Source: Paraspadella gotoi (taxonomy: Eukaryota; Chaetognatha). From it: a DNA stretch of 64,000 nucleotides. The notes below the pieces were generated by a model. It was not told the DNA's origin. It did not search any database and was given only the letters and a program-made list of their open reading frames with translations. Shown here piece after piece: positions 1-12,700 of this stretch. The DNA is taken from contig CM119264.1 in NCBI GenBank assembly GCA_051294375.1, positions 13,536,813-13,600,812 of the forward strand, given 5' to 3'. Position 1 is the stretch's first letter; the number at the start of each line of letters is the position of its first letter. The position numbers and the translations under genes are program-made.

Positions 1-215
1 CTGCCCCGAGATAAGCCAGCCATCGACAATGCCCACGTGTAACGTTGCTGCTGCTGCTGTTGCATAAGGAGATGCTGCTGCTGTTGTTGAACGAGTTTAG
101 AGAGATAGGGAGGCGAAGTCGGTTGATTATCTCCACCGGAAGTCGAAGCGGAACTACTACGTCTGGCCCGATCCTCTTGGCTGTTGATAAAAGGGGGGAG
201 GAGAGGAGGCGGGAG

Positions 216-251
<36 letters not shown>

Positions 252-523
252 GAGATGGAGGGAGAGAAAGAGGATGTTATGGAAATAGAATGTTTTTTCT
301 TGTAGGAAAAATCAAGGCCTTATTCCATTATAATATGAATTAATAAGGCAAGAAAGCTTTTTTATGGATTAAATATGGGTTGTATCGTTTTAGATGAAGT
401 TAATTTCTGAGCAGAAACTATGAATTTTAGTTCTGGTGATACAATTCTGTAAAAAATTTCCGAGCTGAGCCTTAACTCTGGCTCGACTGACGAGTGAGAG
501 TGAAAGAGAGGGAAAGGACGAAA

Positions 524-607
<84 letters not shown>

Positions 608-1231
608 ACGAATTCTGTATTAAAAAAATCAGTTTCATTCATTAGCCTTATTTATCATTTTAGTTCCGACTGCCGTTGACGGATTTTAGTTTATACTATT
701 TTTTAAAATTTTATTTCCTAAACTTAGACAAAACTGGTGCAGCCAGCAGTACACAATTCTAACAATATTTTCGTTTAGTTTTTTCTCTCTTTTATTATTG
801 TTTGATTCTGAAAACGAAACGATTGGGGTTGTTTATTGTTTCATGAAAATTATTTTATACATATTTTCGCGGTTGAGCAGAGTTGAGCAGAGTATTACCT
901 CAGAAATGCCTTTAATTGTAAAGCTTCCAAAACCACCTTACCTTTCAACCGTTCTTTGTCTTTCACGGGAGACAAACGTTGTTCCGGCCGTGGATTCTAA
1001 TGGCCTGATTTGTTGGCGTGCGCCACTATCTTTTCCTCCCATACTTCCTGTTATTTCCCCTCCTCTCTCTCCGCCGCCTCCTTCGCTTCCTCCATCTCTT
1101 GTTTCTCTTTTTGCGTCGTCTGCTACAGCGCCCCGCGCCCTCCCTCCCTTTGCTTCTCCACCGCTGGTAACCGAAATCGCCAAAACAGGGTCTTTGTAAC
1201 TTTGATGGCGATTACAGTCATTTGGTTCCAT
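1..1231 (-). CDS. Unrecognised polyQ protein, partial (two minus-strand exons)
   Basis: Two minus-strand open segments join in phase. The upstream exon (about 1231-942) can begin at ATG 1231-1229, is rich in Gly, Glu and Arg, and ends in a consensus donor (GAAAG, then gtaagg). The downstream exon (180-1) begins after an acceptor reading caacag, encodes a Ser/Arg-rich stretch, then SPPYLSKLV followed by two glutamine runs, then RYTWALSMAG, and continues off the window edge. Both boundaries are phase 2, so the frame is kept. The intron (941-181) holds two GA microsatellites. I do not recognise the family; polyQ of this kind is common in animal transcriptional regulators, but that is only suggestive. 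A minus-strand CAG/gtaagt donor at 2950/2949 could end a 5' UTR exon of the same gene. Moderate confidence that it is a gene, none about its function. Confidence 0.5.
206..605. repeat. GA microsatellites
   Basis: Two purine tracts, about 206-262 and 520-604, consist almost entirely of GA dinucleotides. They lie inside the intron of the minus-strand polyQ gene. Both strands are open through them only because of the repeat (Arg-Glu or Ser-Leu), so these are not coding. Confidence 0.9.
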
Positions 1232-2574
1232 AGCGGTAATTATTCCGTTTTTTTGGGCGAGTGGAACCAAGGGTGAAGTCCGTCGCCAAAAGTCTACGTT
1301 ACGCCGTATCTCAGCATGTCAAAGCACGTTTAAACGTTCAACTGAACAAAAAATGTACAAATTTGAACAAAATTAAATGTAAAAAAGTAAACGCACCGCA
1401 AATTTTTAGCAATTGAAGGCAATGAAAAACGTATTGTTTAATTAGTATTTCGGTCTGTTTGATAACATTTCGAATGAAATGTTTTTTTTCTTCGTTGCAA
1501 AACAATTGTGACGAAGCTTCGAATGAAATTTCCTACATTTTGTGTCGTACAGATTCTGATGCAGTAAATCTTAATTACCAATTAACAACGGACATAGTTC
1601 ATTATTCCAGGATTTTACATCGAGAGATCCGGGTCCAAAAAAAAATAAAATATTTAATGTTTAGAAAAAGAAATGTTTTATCTCTCTATTGCTTTTATCA
1701 TACTGTTGATCGAAAAAAGATATATCAACAGAAAAACTGGCAAACGTTGACTTCTCTAGTTTCTAACGTTTATATAAGAATGAAAAATATTATTCCTCAA
1801 GATTCGATAAAAAACGAACCAAGATTATTGTTTTTTATTGCCTAATGCTCATTCATAAACTGGATAATTCTCCTAAATGTAGATATTTTACTATACTACG
1901 AAATACTTATTCCGGTCGATTCCGTTGGGTCTCCACCTCCCGAAAACCATTATTGAATCCAGTCTCCAATGAACTAAATAAAAGGTCATAAGTACTAGAT
2001 ATCTATGACTCTTCACATGTTGTCTTAAAATAGACAGATTGGAATAGTTAATTTTGAATACCAGATGATAAACCCGAAGAGATTCTCAGGAAATTAAAGA
2101 ATTTTAAGATAAACAACGGCTTATCAAAGCAAGCTCACTGACAAAAACGCGGTTTGGTAACGGATTTTTTTCCTTATTGTTTTCCCGTTGCTACTTTTCA
2201 CTTTATTTTTTTTAAACCAGTTTGTTCAATGTACAAACTTGGTCTCATTCTTTACAGGGTAGTGAATCAAAACTTAGAAAAGTATTTACCATCAGATTTT
2301 ATAGGCAAAAAGTTATTGAATGTCTTTTTATAATACACTAAAATAATCACTGATGTTTTCTCTTTCTGATATAGGTTTTATTTTCCTCATGCTTTTACAA
2401 TGCACTGCGCTACTAAAAAGAATGAAACATTGGTTGAATTTGCTCTGCACCGGTTTAGAGCTTAAAACCACTACTAAATATGTTAATGTTTCCTAGCTGT
2501 ATGTCATATATATATTATATGTTATATGTGTTAATATATGTTATATATATATATCTCATATAATTGAAAGCTTG

Positions 2575-2690
2575 CAGGGACCTGCTATGTCACCAAAGCC
2601 TGTCCAAAGTCTGTCCAAAGTCAGGTGCAAGGTTATTTATTAAATAAATGGATAATTTTTATATTGGCTGTAATAATTTCATTTCATATT
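2575..2690 (+). repeat. Dispersed repeat R5, copy 1
   Basis: Shares the core ACCAAAGCCTGTCCAAAG, then TTATTAAAT.AATGGATAAT and TTTTTATATTGG, with copies at about 23448-23590 and 44790-44930 and a fragment near 34950-35015. It has no coding capacity. Class unknown. Confidence 0.65.
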
Positions 2691-4537
2691 CTTTCCTATA
2701 ATTCAACCTTAGTAGTAGACAAAAAATCTTAAGAAAACGAAAAAACAATCCGGACGAGTAAATATTACCTAACAAGAAAACCCATTTGTTAGGAGGTAAA
2801 GTGACAAAGAGAGACAGAATCGATGGAGAGAGAGCATAATCGAGTATTTCGTATATCAACCATTTAAGAAATCGAAGGTTCCAATTTCACCTTCTCCGAA
2901 ATCTTAATTGAATCTTTATTCCGTTTAAAATGAACAAAAAAAAACTTACCTGCTCTGAACAATAAAACTAAAAAAACGGGTTTTCGTTTGTCACGTCCCT
3001 GTCGCCACAGCGGGTGTGGACGCGCCCATGCATAAGCGGTGAAGCCATTTCAAGTTTCGATTTCGATGAGGACGTCTTAGAAGGCGAAAACTCTGGGCTT
3101 GGAAACCTTTATTGGCGACATTCAGTCATTAAGACAGTTAATTTTAAACAAGGATCAAAATTCATGAAGGCGATTCAGTGGCGATCACAGAAGTGGGCAG
3201 TCGGGGAAAAAAAATCAATCAATTAACTTGAAACCGTTCCGATTCGTTTGGTTAGACGACGACGACGACGACGACAACGACGTCGACGACAGGGAAGACG
3301 TCGAAGGCGACATGAAGATCAAGTTAGGTAGGAATTGAATCCAAAACCCGAACTTGTTTCGACTGCTAATTCAATGCATGACCCTAAGATAAGAATAACC
3401 TGCATATTCTCCTAAAAAAATATTTTAAAAGTATTTTTCAACGAGTCAGCATGAAATGAAATACAAAAATAATCGGGGCATTCGAAAACAAGGATTCGCG
3501 GCGACAACAGATTCGATATTTAATCTCAGATGCTACTGTATATTTAATCTGTATATTTGTATATCTGTATATTTAATCTCCGATGCTACTTTGGTAGCCA
3601 ATTCGATTGTTCTCGCCGGTTTTCTCGTCTCGTCGCCTTTTAAGTCGCTGATTAAAAAAAAAATAATTGTTTGTCCCAGCGAATGAATTCTGTTCATTTC
3701 CTCCTTTTTTTATACGGTCGGACTTTTTGTCTTCGTTTATCGTTTTGGCTATCGATAAAATATTATTATCTTATTTTTTTTTAAATCTGGAGTGTCACGG
3801 CGGAAAAATAAATAACGAGGCCGAAGGGTCTCGTTGGAGACGATTTCAGCAATGGAAACGCGTATGAAAAACGCACTTTGCCAACATTTAGTTTTAACTC
3901 CAACTTTTTATTCTTATTTCTCTCTTTCTCTCTGTCTCTCTTTGAAGGGCGTAAACCGGTTTTTTCGTGATTATCATTTTTTCGACAAACAGTGCAAAAC
4001 AAAAGTGAACCAAAGATGTTTCTAATTTATGGATTACTATTTTTCTTCAAATTATTATTTACTGTTATAATCTTAATACAGATAAAAATAAAAAAAGTCT
4101 TTGAAGTTTTCACCCATCATGTAACGTAAGTGTATAAATTTATTGACTTAGGTAATTAAAGTGTATTTTTCATTATTTAAAAAAAAATAGGGTTTTTTAA
4201 AAACGTCGATTTGTTTTTATTTTTTACCACGGATTTTCGGTGGCGCATTTTCGTGTCACTGGTTAAGAGGCCGAAATAAGAGTTGGATGATTAAGAAGCG
4301 ACGACGACGACGACGACGATCGAAAAAAAGGGATCGATTCCAGTTTTGAACTGAAGTAAAGCGGGGTCAGAAAAAAGACGATGCAATTTAGACTTTAGAG
4401 GAAATGAAATTTTGTTATTTAAATTTTTAAATTTTTTTTTCTTGAATCAAAATAATAAAAAAATAAAATATGATAATAATAATATTAATCTAATAAAGAG
4501 ATAGAGAAAGAGAGATAGTAAAAAAATTAAGATAGAA

Positions 4538-4568
<31 letters not shown>

Positions 4569-6669
4569 TTGTAAACACCGCTAAAAGTAAAACCGTTTGA
4601 GTACAAACATCCCAAAAATTCCCATCCTGAATCTTTCTTCTTTTTCTCAATCAACTCTCCAGACTGAAGCCGCAGCTGTGCAGAAGCGCTGCAGTACCTC
4701 CTGAGTCCCGAGCAAAAATAAAACCTTTCTGGGATTTTATTTTGACTTTCGGCCTCTTGCGACCCAAGTGAACCATTTGAGTATTTCGTGGCAAAAGACA
4801 GAAAAGAAAATTTGCAAAATTACTTGTTTCACTATCTTATATTTTTATATTTTATAAAGGTTTTACTATTTAATTTATATTATTTAATTACAAATATTGC
4901 TTTTTTAAAATTGCTTTCCAAAATTTAGTAATGGATCTATCGTTTATGAAATTGCTTCTACTTAAAAATAAAGAAAATAAAAGTTAGATACATAATAGCG
5001 AAATCCGATCAGACGAAAACAAAATTGAAGATTCGATCATAGTTTTTTTTTATCGAACATATGTACTTTATGTAGGCAAATAAAACTTATGACTATGCAA
5101 AAAATAACAAAAACCTTCTAATAAAATTAATATTTAAATTCGACTTAAATTTTATCCTTTTTGACAAAATTTTTTTATCAATTTTGACTTAAAAAATATG
5201 AAAATTCCACTTCAACTGATATCACATGAGTTATTAAATCAATATTTTGTATTACATACCCGTTAATCAGGCGATTTCTTTTTTTTTATTGCTTTTTGGC
5301 CCTAACTATTTCATTGCTCACAATTAACTTATACAATCTTAAAATTGATTGAAAATTAATTGTAAAGTTTCCTGGTTGAATTAGAATACATTATTTTGAT
5401 AAACTTGAAACAAAATTTTGATTTTATTTCATACCCCGATAACTATAAATCACTATCGCCGTGAATGCATGCAGTTGGAAAATATTTTTAATCAAAAAGA
5501 TTAATAATTTATTGGAACAGTTACATGTAGCTGTCTGAACCTTCGAGAGTTTCGTTTTTCTAGAAAAAAACTCTTAGAATTAGAATTTCACTTAAAGGAA
5601 GTAAAAAGAAATAAAAGTGTGCAAATAGAAAAGTTCCTTCTGCTTTCGAATCTTGAATCCAAGACGCCGAAAAAAAAGAGAAACAGAGAGAGGAATTGAG
5701 AGGGAGGTTAGTTGGGAGAGATGGGGTCACATCCTTTCTTTCGGTTTATCGCTTACATATCCGGATTTGGGAAATGTTCCGATTTCAGGTAGCTGAGAGT
5801 AGGCGTTTTGTTGCCCGCTACCATTTGCAGGTGTGTTTTTTAAAATTTTTTATTAATGTTCTACGAAATAATGCAAATGGAAGAATTCTTTTATTTCTAG
5901 ACGTACAGATAGTATTAGCTAGATTTTTAGCTTAAAATATTCTCGCAGATATGACCCATAGAATTGGTACAACCAATATAAGAATTAAATATTCATTCAG
6001 TAAATGAGCTATCTTGGCAAGATTCTTGCTCCTGACTTAGGTGGGTTACGACCTTCATCCCTCTCACAAGACAAAAACTGTATGTGTAATTGTGTATATA
6101 ATTGGGAAAACGTTTACGAATTAAATTTTAGAACTTTTACTGATTAGTCTTTTATCTTTCTATACTTAAAAGTAAGATCGAGGTCACTCCCGTCTTCTTT
6201 CTTGGGAAAAACAAAAGGGAATACAATCATAATGGCGACATACACGTCTTCCACGCGTATGCTGATGTACCGGCTGATGATTCTTCGTATTTCTTATTTT
6301 TAGGCAAAAATGTTTCGATATTTAAATTTTATGTTTCGATTCTCACATTAAAATGCCGAAAAATAACTGGAAAATAACCTCGACAATTTTTTTTACATCA
6401 TGGTACCTCATTTACTTTTTTTTTTTCGGGAAAAAAAATCGGCTGGTATATTTATTAACGAAAAGCTTTTTTTTCCTACAAGAAATGAGGGAATGCCAAT
6501 ATAATATTGATAATTAATGTGTCAAGATTTATTTTAAAAAAGATCCCGTTAAACGCGAGGAATAAGTCATTAGATGGGACAACGGTCCCGGTTAATGATA
6601 TGATTTGCGTTTCCCCATTGTAACGCCGTCGAGAGCCGCTGAAAGAAATGGAATTTATTTAATCTCCAC

Positions 6670-6671
6670 AG
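6670..6671 (+). promoter_or_regulatory. Possible leader acceptor upstream of HBS1 ATG
   Basis: A pyrimidine-containing AG (tttaatctccacag) lies about 77 bp upstream of the HBS1 start. Similar acceptor-like sequences precede RpS7, RpL22 and the CoA-transferase gene. It could end a 5' UTR intron or be a trans-splice acceptor; neither can be decided from DNA alone. Confidence 0.3.
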
Positions 6672-6747
6672 AAAAGAGTTCTTCGATTTGTTTGAACTTA
6701 AGAATAAGTGTATCTTCGAAATGTTACTGCCACCTCCCGGATAAAGT

Positions 6748-9700
6748 ATGTCGCGTCACCGAAACGTCCGCGCTCTGAACGCGGAGGACGAATACGAAGG
6801 TAGACATTGAAAAATTCTAAAAAATAGAATAAATTTAAAGAGTTGACGGGCCGATTTATCTCGAAATCATCGCAGGCTTTGACGAGGTTTATGGCCATTC
6901 ATATGACGATGGTTGCGAGTTCGGAGTGTCACCTGGAACGGCTAAGCAGTTCATGTACAACCGAGACAAAGCCAACGTGACATTTGCCTCGGTGATGGGT
7001 ACAAAGGAGAGCATTGAAGAGGAGCCAGGAGAATACGAATCGGTGAGGCTGAATAATGTGCTCCCGATATTTAGCCGAATATTTTACAAATCACTATATT
7101 TTAAATTAATATTATTAGGGCTAAGTTGGGTTAGATTAATATGTTCCAGACTTTTTTATTCTCCTCTCGGTTTCTGTTTACCTGGATAGTATAGTTATAA
7201 TATAGTATAGTATAGTTATAGTATAGTTATAATATAGTATAGTTATAGTTATCAATGAAATTTCTTTATTCACTTTAGAGTGAAACGTTCTCCTCGCGTA
7301 AACGGGAAGCTTCGGGCGAATCGTCTGACAGTGGAGGAGCAATCGCTGGCGCCGGATTCGCGAGAGGTTTTGGAAGTCGACTTCAGTCACAGACTCGAAC
7401 CAGAAAATCGAGCGAAGAGTTCGTCCGCCCAAAACTCAATCAAGAGGATGAAATAAGGTCAGTGAGATTGAATAAGCTGAATTAGTAACAGGTGGAATTA
7501 GGCGTAATTGGAAAAGAATCTGCATTGGTTTTATTGGGTCGATGATGAAATGAATTTTATAAAGTTTTTTACAGAATTTAGCACTATAGTACAAATTAGT
7601 CCCCTATATGCTACTAATTTTTTTCTATCTTTGTTTTTTGAAAAATCGATCAATAAGTGCTTGCAACTCTTCAAATTTGCAAAAAAACGGTTTTTTTCAT
7701 TAAAAATGAATAGATATCTTAAAAAATATCAGTCGGAATCAAATTTAACCTGCGTCAATTTAAAGAGCGGAAAAAATACTTCATTTTACATACTTTATTT
7801 TTAAAAATCAAAAAATACTTTTCCAATTATTGATGTTTAAAAAACCGAATTCTCGGCATTTTTAAGTCACATTTTTTTATTTTCCCTTTATAAATTTGAA
7901 ATTAATAATAAATAAGGTATAAAACAGACTAAATCCTCTAGAGTAAACCTTGGGCTTTCTATTGGCGTAAATAGGTATTAGTTTTTTAATTTTGTTCAGG
8001 AGCTATGAATTGTTAAATCTTGAAAAAATTTTGAAAAAATATTTATTTATTTATTTTTTGTCTGTGTGCTTACAGTTTGAATGTTTATATATCTATCATT
8101 ATCTACAAAACATAAGCTTTAATTTGAGACCTCTCCAACTTTTTACGATTTTTCATTATTGAATTATACGTAAAAATTAAATTTTTTTTAAAAAAAGATT
8201 AATCAATTAGTACTTTCAAATAGAATATTTTTTAAAAAATAAAGATACAAAAATACAGTTCTACTTATAAGGCTTTTAAAACAATGTTTAAAATAAAAAA
8301 TAATATAAAATTATAATAAAAATAAATAAACAGATTATTAACTTTATTTTTTATAAAAAATATATGATGTTTAATTAAAACTTAATCTAAATAAAATAAC
8401 AGGTATATAGTAGTTGAGTGCTTTAATTTAATCTCATATCCAGCTTTTAATAGCAATAATATTTGTTATTATTTATGACAAAAATTATTTAAAAAAAAAT
8501 ATATTAAAAAATATTAAAATCTTTTCTGATCTTTAATTTTAGAATATTTACCTACTTTATCTTCATTCCCAATCCTATAAAGTAGTAGTTTGACTAAAGC
8601 TACATGGTTTAGCAGATTTTTTTAAATGATTTTGGGTCCTAATAATTTGAGATTGGACAAATGCGGAATAAAACCGGTAACATTTTAGAACCTGTTTAAT
8701 CTCAGCTTTCAGCCAAAAAATTTAAATGGAAAACAGCCATAGTGAGTACTTTTTTAAAAACTACCTTACAAATGTAATTTAAGTAGATATCCAGAATAAT
8801 AACCTGTTTTCAAAAATTATAGAATAATTCTTACTTTTTATATGACATATCAGATTTTAAGAGCAAGAGCTTGCAAAAAAAATATAATTAAATCAAAACT
8901 CTGCAAAGGCTTTTAGATAAAAAGAATTAATCAAATGTAACAAGAATTCACTACCAGAACTAACAAAATTTAATTTTTAATCATTTTTTTCAGAATATAA
9001 TAACTGAGCAACCTAACTTCAATAAATTTTTAACAGTTTTGATTTGAATATGAACTTAGAACGGTTTTAGTAGTTTAATCTTTTATTTACTAGCTTCATT
9101 AACTACTAGAATGCGTTTTTTAATGTGGATCTATTATATCAGTCCATTTTTAACTTTTTTCCTTCCTTTTTTTATTTTATATTTGAGAAAGCAAAGTGTT
9201 TTTGAAATTGTTACAACGATTTATTTTTATTTAAGAGACGGATTATTGCATCATGTATTTTATATTCATAGCTTTTATATTTGTAGTATTGGTTTTTCAT
9301 AATCAATACTTTTTAATTTTTTAGTAGTGATAGTGAATATGCTTACAATTTGAATGTCTATAAACTTTATATGTCTAACATTATCTACAAAGCATAAGCT
9401 TTAATTTGAAATCCTCTCTAACTTTTTACGATTTTTCTTTATTGAATTATAAGTAAAAATTTAAATAAAAAAAAAGATTATTCAATTAGAGATTTCAAAT
9501 GGATTATTCTTAAAAATTAATATACAAATATGTTCTATATATAATACAAATGCAGTTCTACTTGTTAGGCTATAAAATAAATTTATTTTTAATTAATAAT
9601 AATTTTATTATAAAATATTTTTAAAAATTTAAAAAATATTTTTTTAAAACTATTAATATATATTTTATTCAAGTATTAAAAGTTAATGCATTATATTTGT

Positions 9701-12700
9701 TAATATTTTGGAACATTTTTTATTAACAATATATATCAAATATTGAGTGAGCTACTGTATTATTATTATTTTGTAAATATTTTTTTTTCATAAATAATAA
9801 CAAATATTATTACTATTAAAAGCTGGATATGAAATTGAATTAAAGCACTCAACTAATATATACCTGTTATTTTATTTGAGATTAAGTTTTAATTAAACAT
9901 CATATATTTTTTATAATAAAATAAAGTTAATAATCTGTTTTATTTATTTTTTATTATAATTTTATATTATTTTTATTTTAAACATTTGTTTTAAAGCCTT
10001 ATAAGTAGAACTGTATTTTTGTATCTTTATTTTTAAAAAAATATTCTATTGAAAGTACTAATTGATTAATCTTTTTTTTAAAAAAAATTAATTTTTATGT
10101 ATAATTCAATAATGAAAAATCGTAAAAAGTTGGGAGAGGTCTCAAATTAAAGCTTATGTTTTGTAGATAATGATAGATATATAAACATTCAAATTGTAAG
10201 CACACAGACAAAAATAATAAATAAATATTTTTCAAAATTTTTTCAAGATTTAACAATTCATAGCTCCTGAACAAAATTAAAAAACTAATACCTATTTACG
10301 CCATAGAAAGCCAAGGTTTACTCTAGAGGATTTAGTCTGTTTTATACCTTATTTTTATATAATTTCAAAGTTATAAAGGGAAAATAAAAAATGTGACTTA
10401 AAAATGCCGAGAATTCGGTTTTTTAAACATCAATAATTGGAAAAGTATTTTTTTGATTTTTAAAATTAAAGTATGTAAAATGAAGTATTTTTTCCGCTCT
10501 TTAAATTGACGCAGGTTAAATTTGATTCCGACTGATATTTTTTAAGAGATATCTATCATTTTTAATGAAAAAAAACGTTTTTTTGCAAATTTTGAAGAGT
10601 TGCAAGACATTATTGATCGATTTTTCAAAAAACAAAGATAGGAAAAAATTAGTAAGCATAATAGGGGACTAATTTGTACTATAGTGCTAAATTCTGTGAA
10701 AAACTTTATGAAATTTGCTAAGGCCTACTGATGAATTAAATTTTGTTGAGTTAGGAGATAATGGTAATAATCAGTAATAAAAGAAGGAACGATATGCTGA
10801 TGTGTCGGTGTTAAAAAATTAGTTTTGAATTTTAAAAACCCCCTAACTGCCCAAAAATATTAATCAGGATAATTAAAATAGGCAATTAGGCATTAGTCAT
10901 ATTCGATGCATTAAAATGAAACCTGAAACAAGTTTTAAAGCATAAAAAATATAATATTTTGTAATACCAATTTATTAAAATTCTTTAAAATTTATATTAT
11001 GAATTTTTCAAATAAAAAAAAATTAAATTAGCTCATGTTTGTTAAAAAAAATCATCTCCTTATTAGTTTGAGAAGTTACAAAGCACCCAAGCATTAAACA
11101 AATATAAAATCTATACCACTTTGTAGAGCAAAGTGCTACGCATTATATACTATAATTTTAAGATTAACTAAGTTTTAATTGATTGGGAGGTTGTAAAACA
11201 TTAAAAGGTAAAGAATTCATGAGTTGATCGATAAATTCGAAGACTTCATTGGGACCGAGAAGTTAACAACATAGACATATTAGAATTATGTAAAAATTGA
11301 TATTTATAAATGCCAGATGACGAGCTACAAAATAAGCCACAATTCTGAGACATGTTACAAAAGAGAAAATTGTTTATTGGATATTGATAGGAGATATTTT
11401 TTATGTTTATTAGACTTCGATCTTGTGTAGAAGAAATCCAGAACGTTATCGGAGATGCTGTTCCTGAATGGACTATCGTCGATGCAGTTGTCACGCACGA
11501 CTTTGCATATGAGACTGCTTTAGATTCCCTGCTGCAGGTTAGTTATTACTGGACAGTGGACATACTAGTATTTTTCTGAATTGCATTCTGAAAGTCAAAA
11601 TACAATGTCTACCTCTCAAATTCTCTTATATTTTCGTTCTTTTTTTTTTGTCTCGCCAGACGGGCTTAGGCGAGATTTAGGATTACTTTTGCTTTGTCGT
11701 CGTCGTCGTCGCGCTTTTTAACAGTTTGATAGTATAAAAGCATACAATTGTAAGAAATTAAAAATCACGATTTTTTAAAAGGTCATGTTTTATATTGATA
11801 CAAGTATTTTTTTGAATTCTCTTTACATTAATTCACATATAGTATATTTTTTAAAAATTATATGTCTCTCTTTTTATCTCATCAATCATTAATTGTTATA
11901 TTATATTATATTATTATAAATATTGAGCGATGGATCATTTTGCTTTTAAGATTTTTTCATTAATTTTATTTGATAGTAACGTTTGGCGAGATCACTATAC
12001 AAATAAGATTTGTTTCCTCAATTATTTTTCTACAGCAAAGCGAAAACAAAACTGACGATGCCTTCGCCACCGACACACCTCAACTTCACGAGTCGGACCA
12101 TTCTAATAACTCAACTTCCGTTTTTCCGTCAATGAAGTGAGATATAAACGCGCAGTGAGTCCTTTACAGAATTTTAACTTCGCCATACCCGTCTCCCGAA
12201 GGGACATCCCTTCTTCTTCCTCTCAAACTGCCCTTCCGAAATCTTCCCTCGATCCCATCTCCACCCCGAAAGTCGTCCTCGCATCACCGAAGCCGCAACG
12301 TGTCTCGAAGGAACGAAGACGTCGGACCGAGGACGTTGCCTCAGGGCCGGTGTTAACTGAAAGCGACGACGTCGCCGCCACATTTGGATCGCCGGCGTCG
12401 CTAAGGAGAAATCCGAGAGCTGATGGTATTATCGCGAATCGTTGTCCTTGCTGCCTAAAAAACCGAATGAATCTGCCTGAAGAATGTTGCACTAATTTAA
12501 CGACGGACCATAATGTTCATTGTTCACGCTATAATGATTAGTTATGCAAAGAAAGTGGACCCTTTTTAATTTTTGCAAGCTCTCTCAGATGAGGATGGCC
12601 TCGAATCGGCTGGCGATGGATCTCAAACTCCTTCGAATCAACTCCGCTCTATCAATCGTCTCCGCGTTGAAGACGCCGCTGCCAGTGGTTCAGAGGACGA

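Larger units (their letters stand above)
1232..6747. other. Intergenic region, no confident gene
   Basis: AT-rich DNA between the minus-strand polyQ gene and HBS1. It contains a TA-dinucleotide stretch (about 2500-2562), a copy of a dispersed repeat (2575-2690), CGA triplet runs (about 3256-3290 and 4297-4320) and a GA-rich tract (about 4510-4570). A consensus minus-strand donor at 2950/2949 follows a G+C-richer block (about 2952-3240), which could be a 5' UTR exon of the polyQ gene. Short ORFs here show no recognisable protein features. Confidence 0.5.

Noticed and set aside
494-679. Arg-Glu and Ser-Leu ORFs on both strands around 400-680
   Set aside because: They exist only because a GA dinucleotide tract is open in several frames on both strands.
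3014-3226. Acidic plus-strand ORF (FDFDEDVLEGENSG) as an early HBS1 exon
   Set aside because: HBS1 has a clear start at 6748 with an in-frame stop just upstream, and this ORF has no donor joining it in phase.
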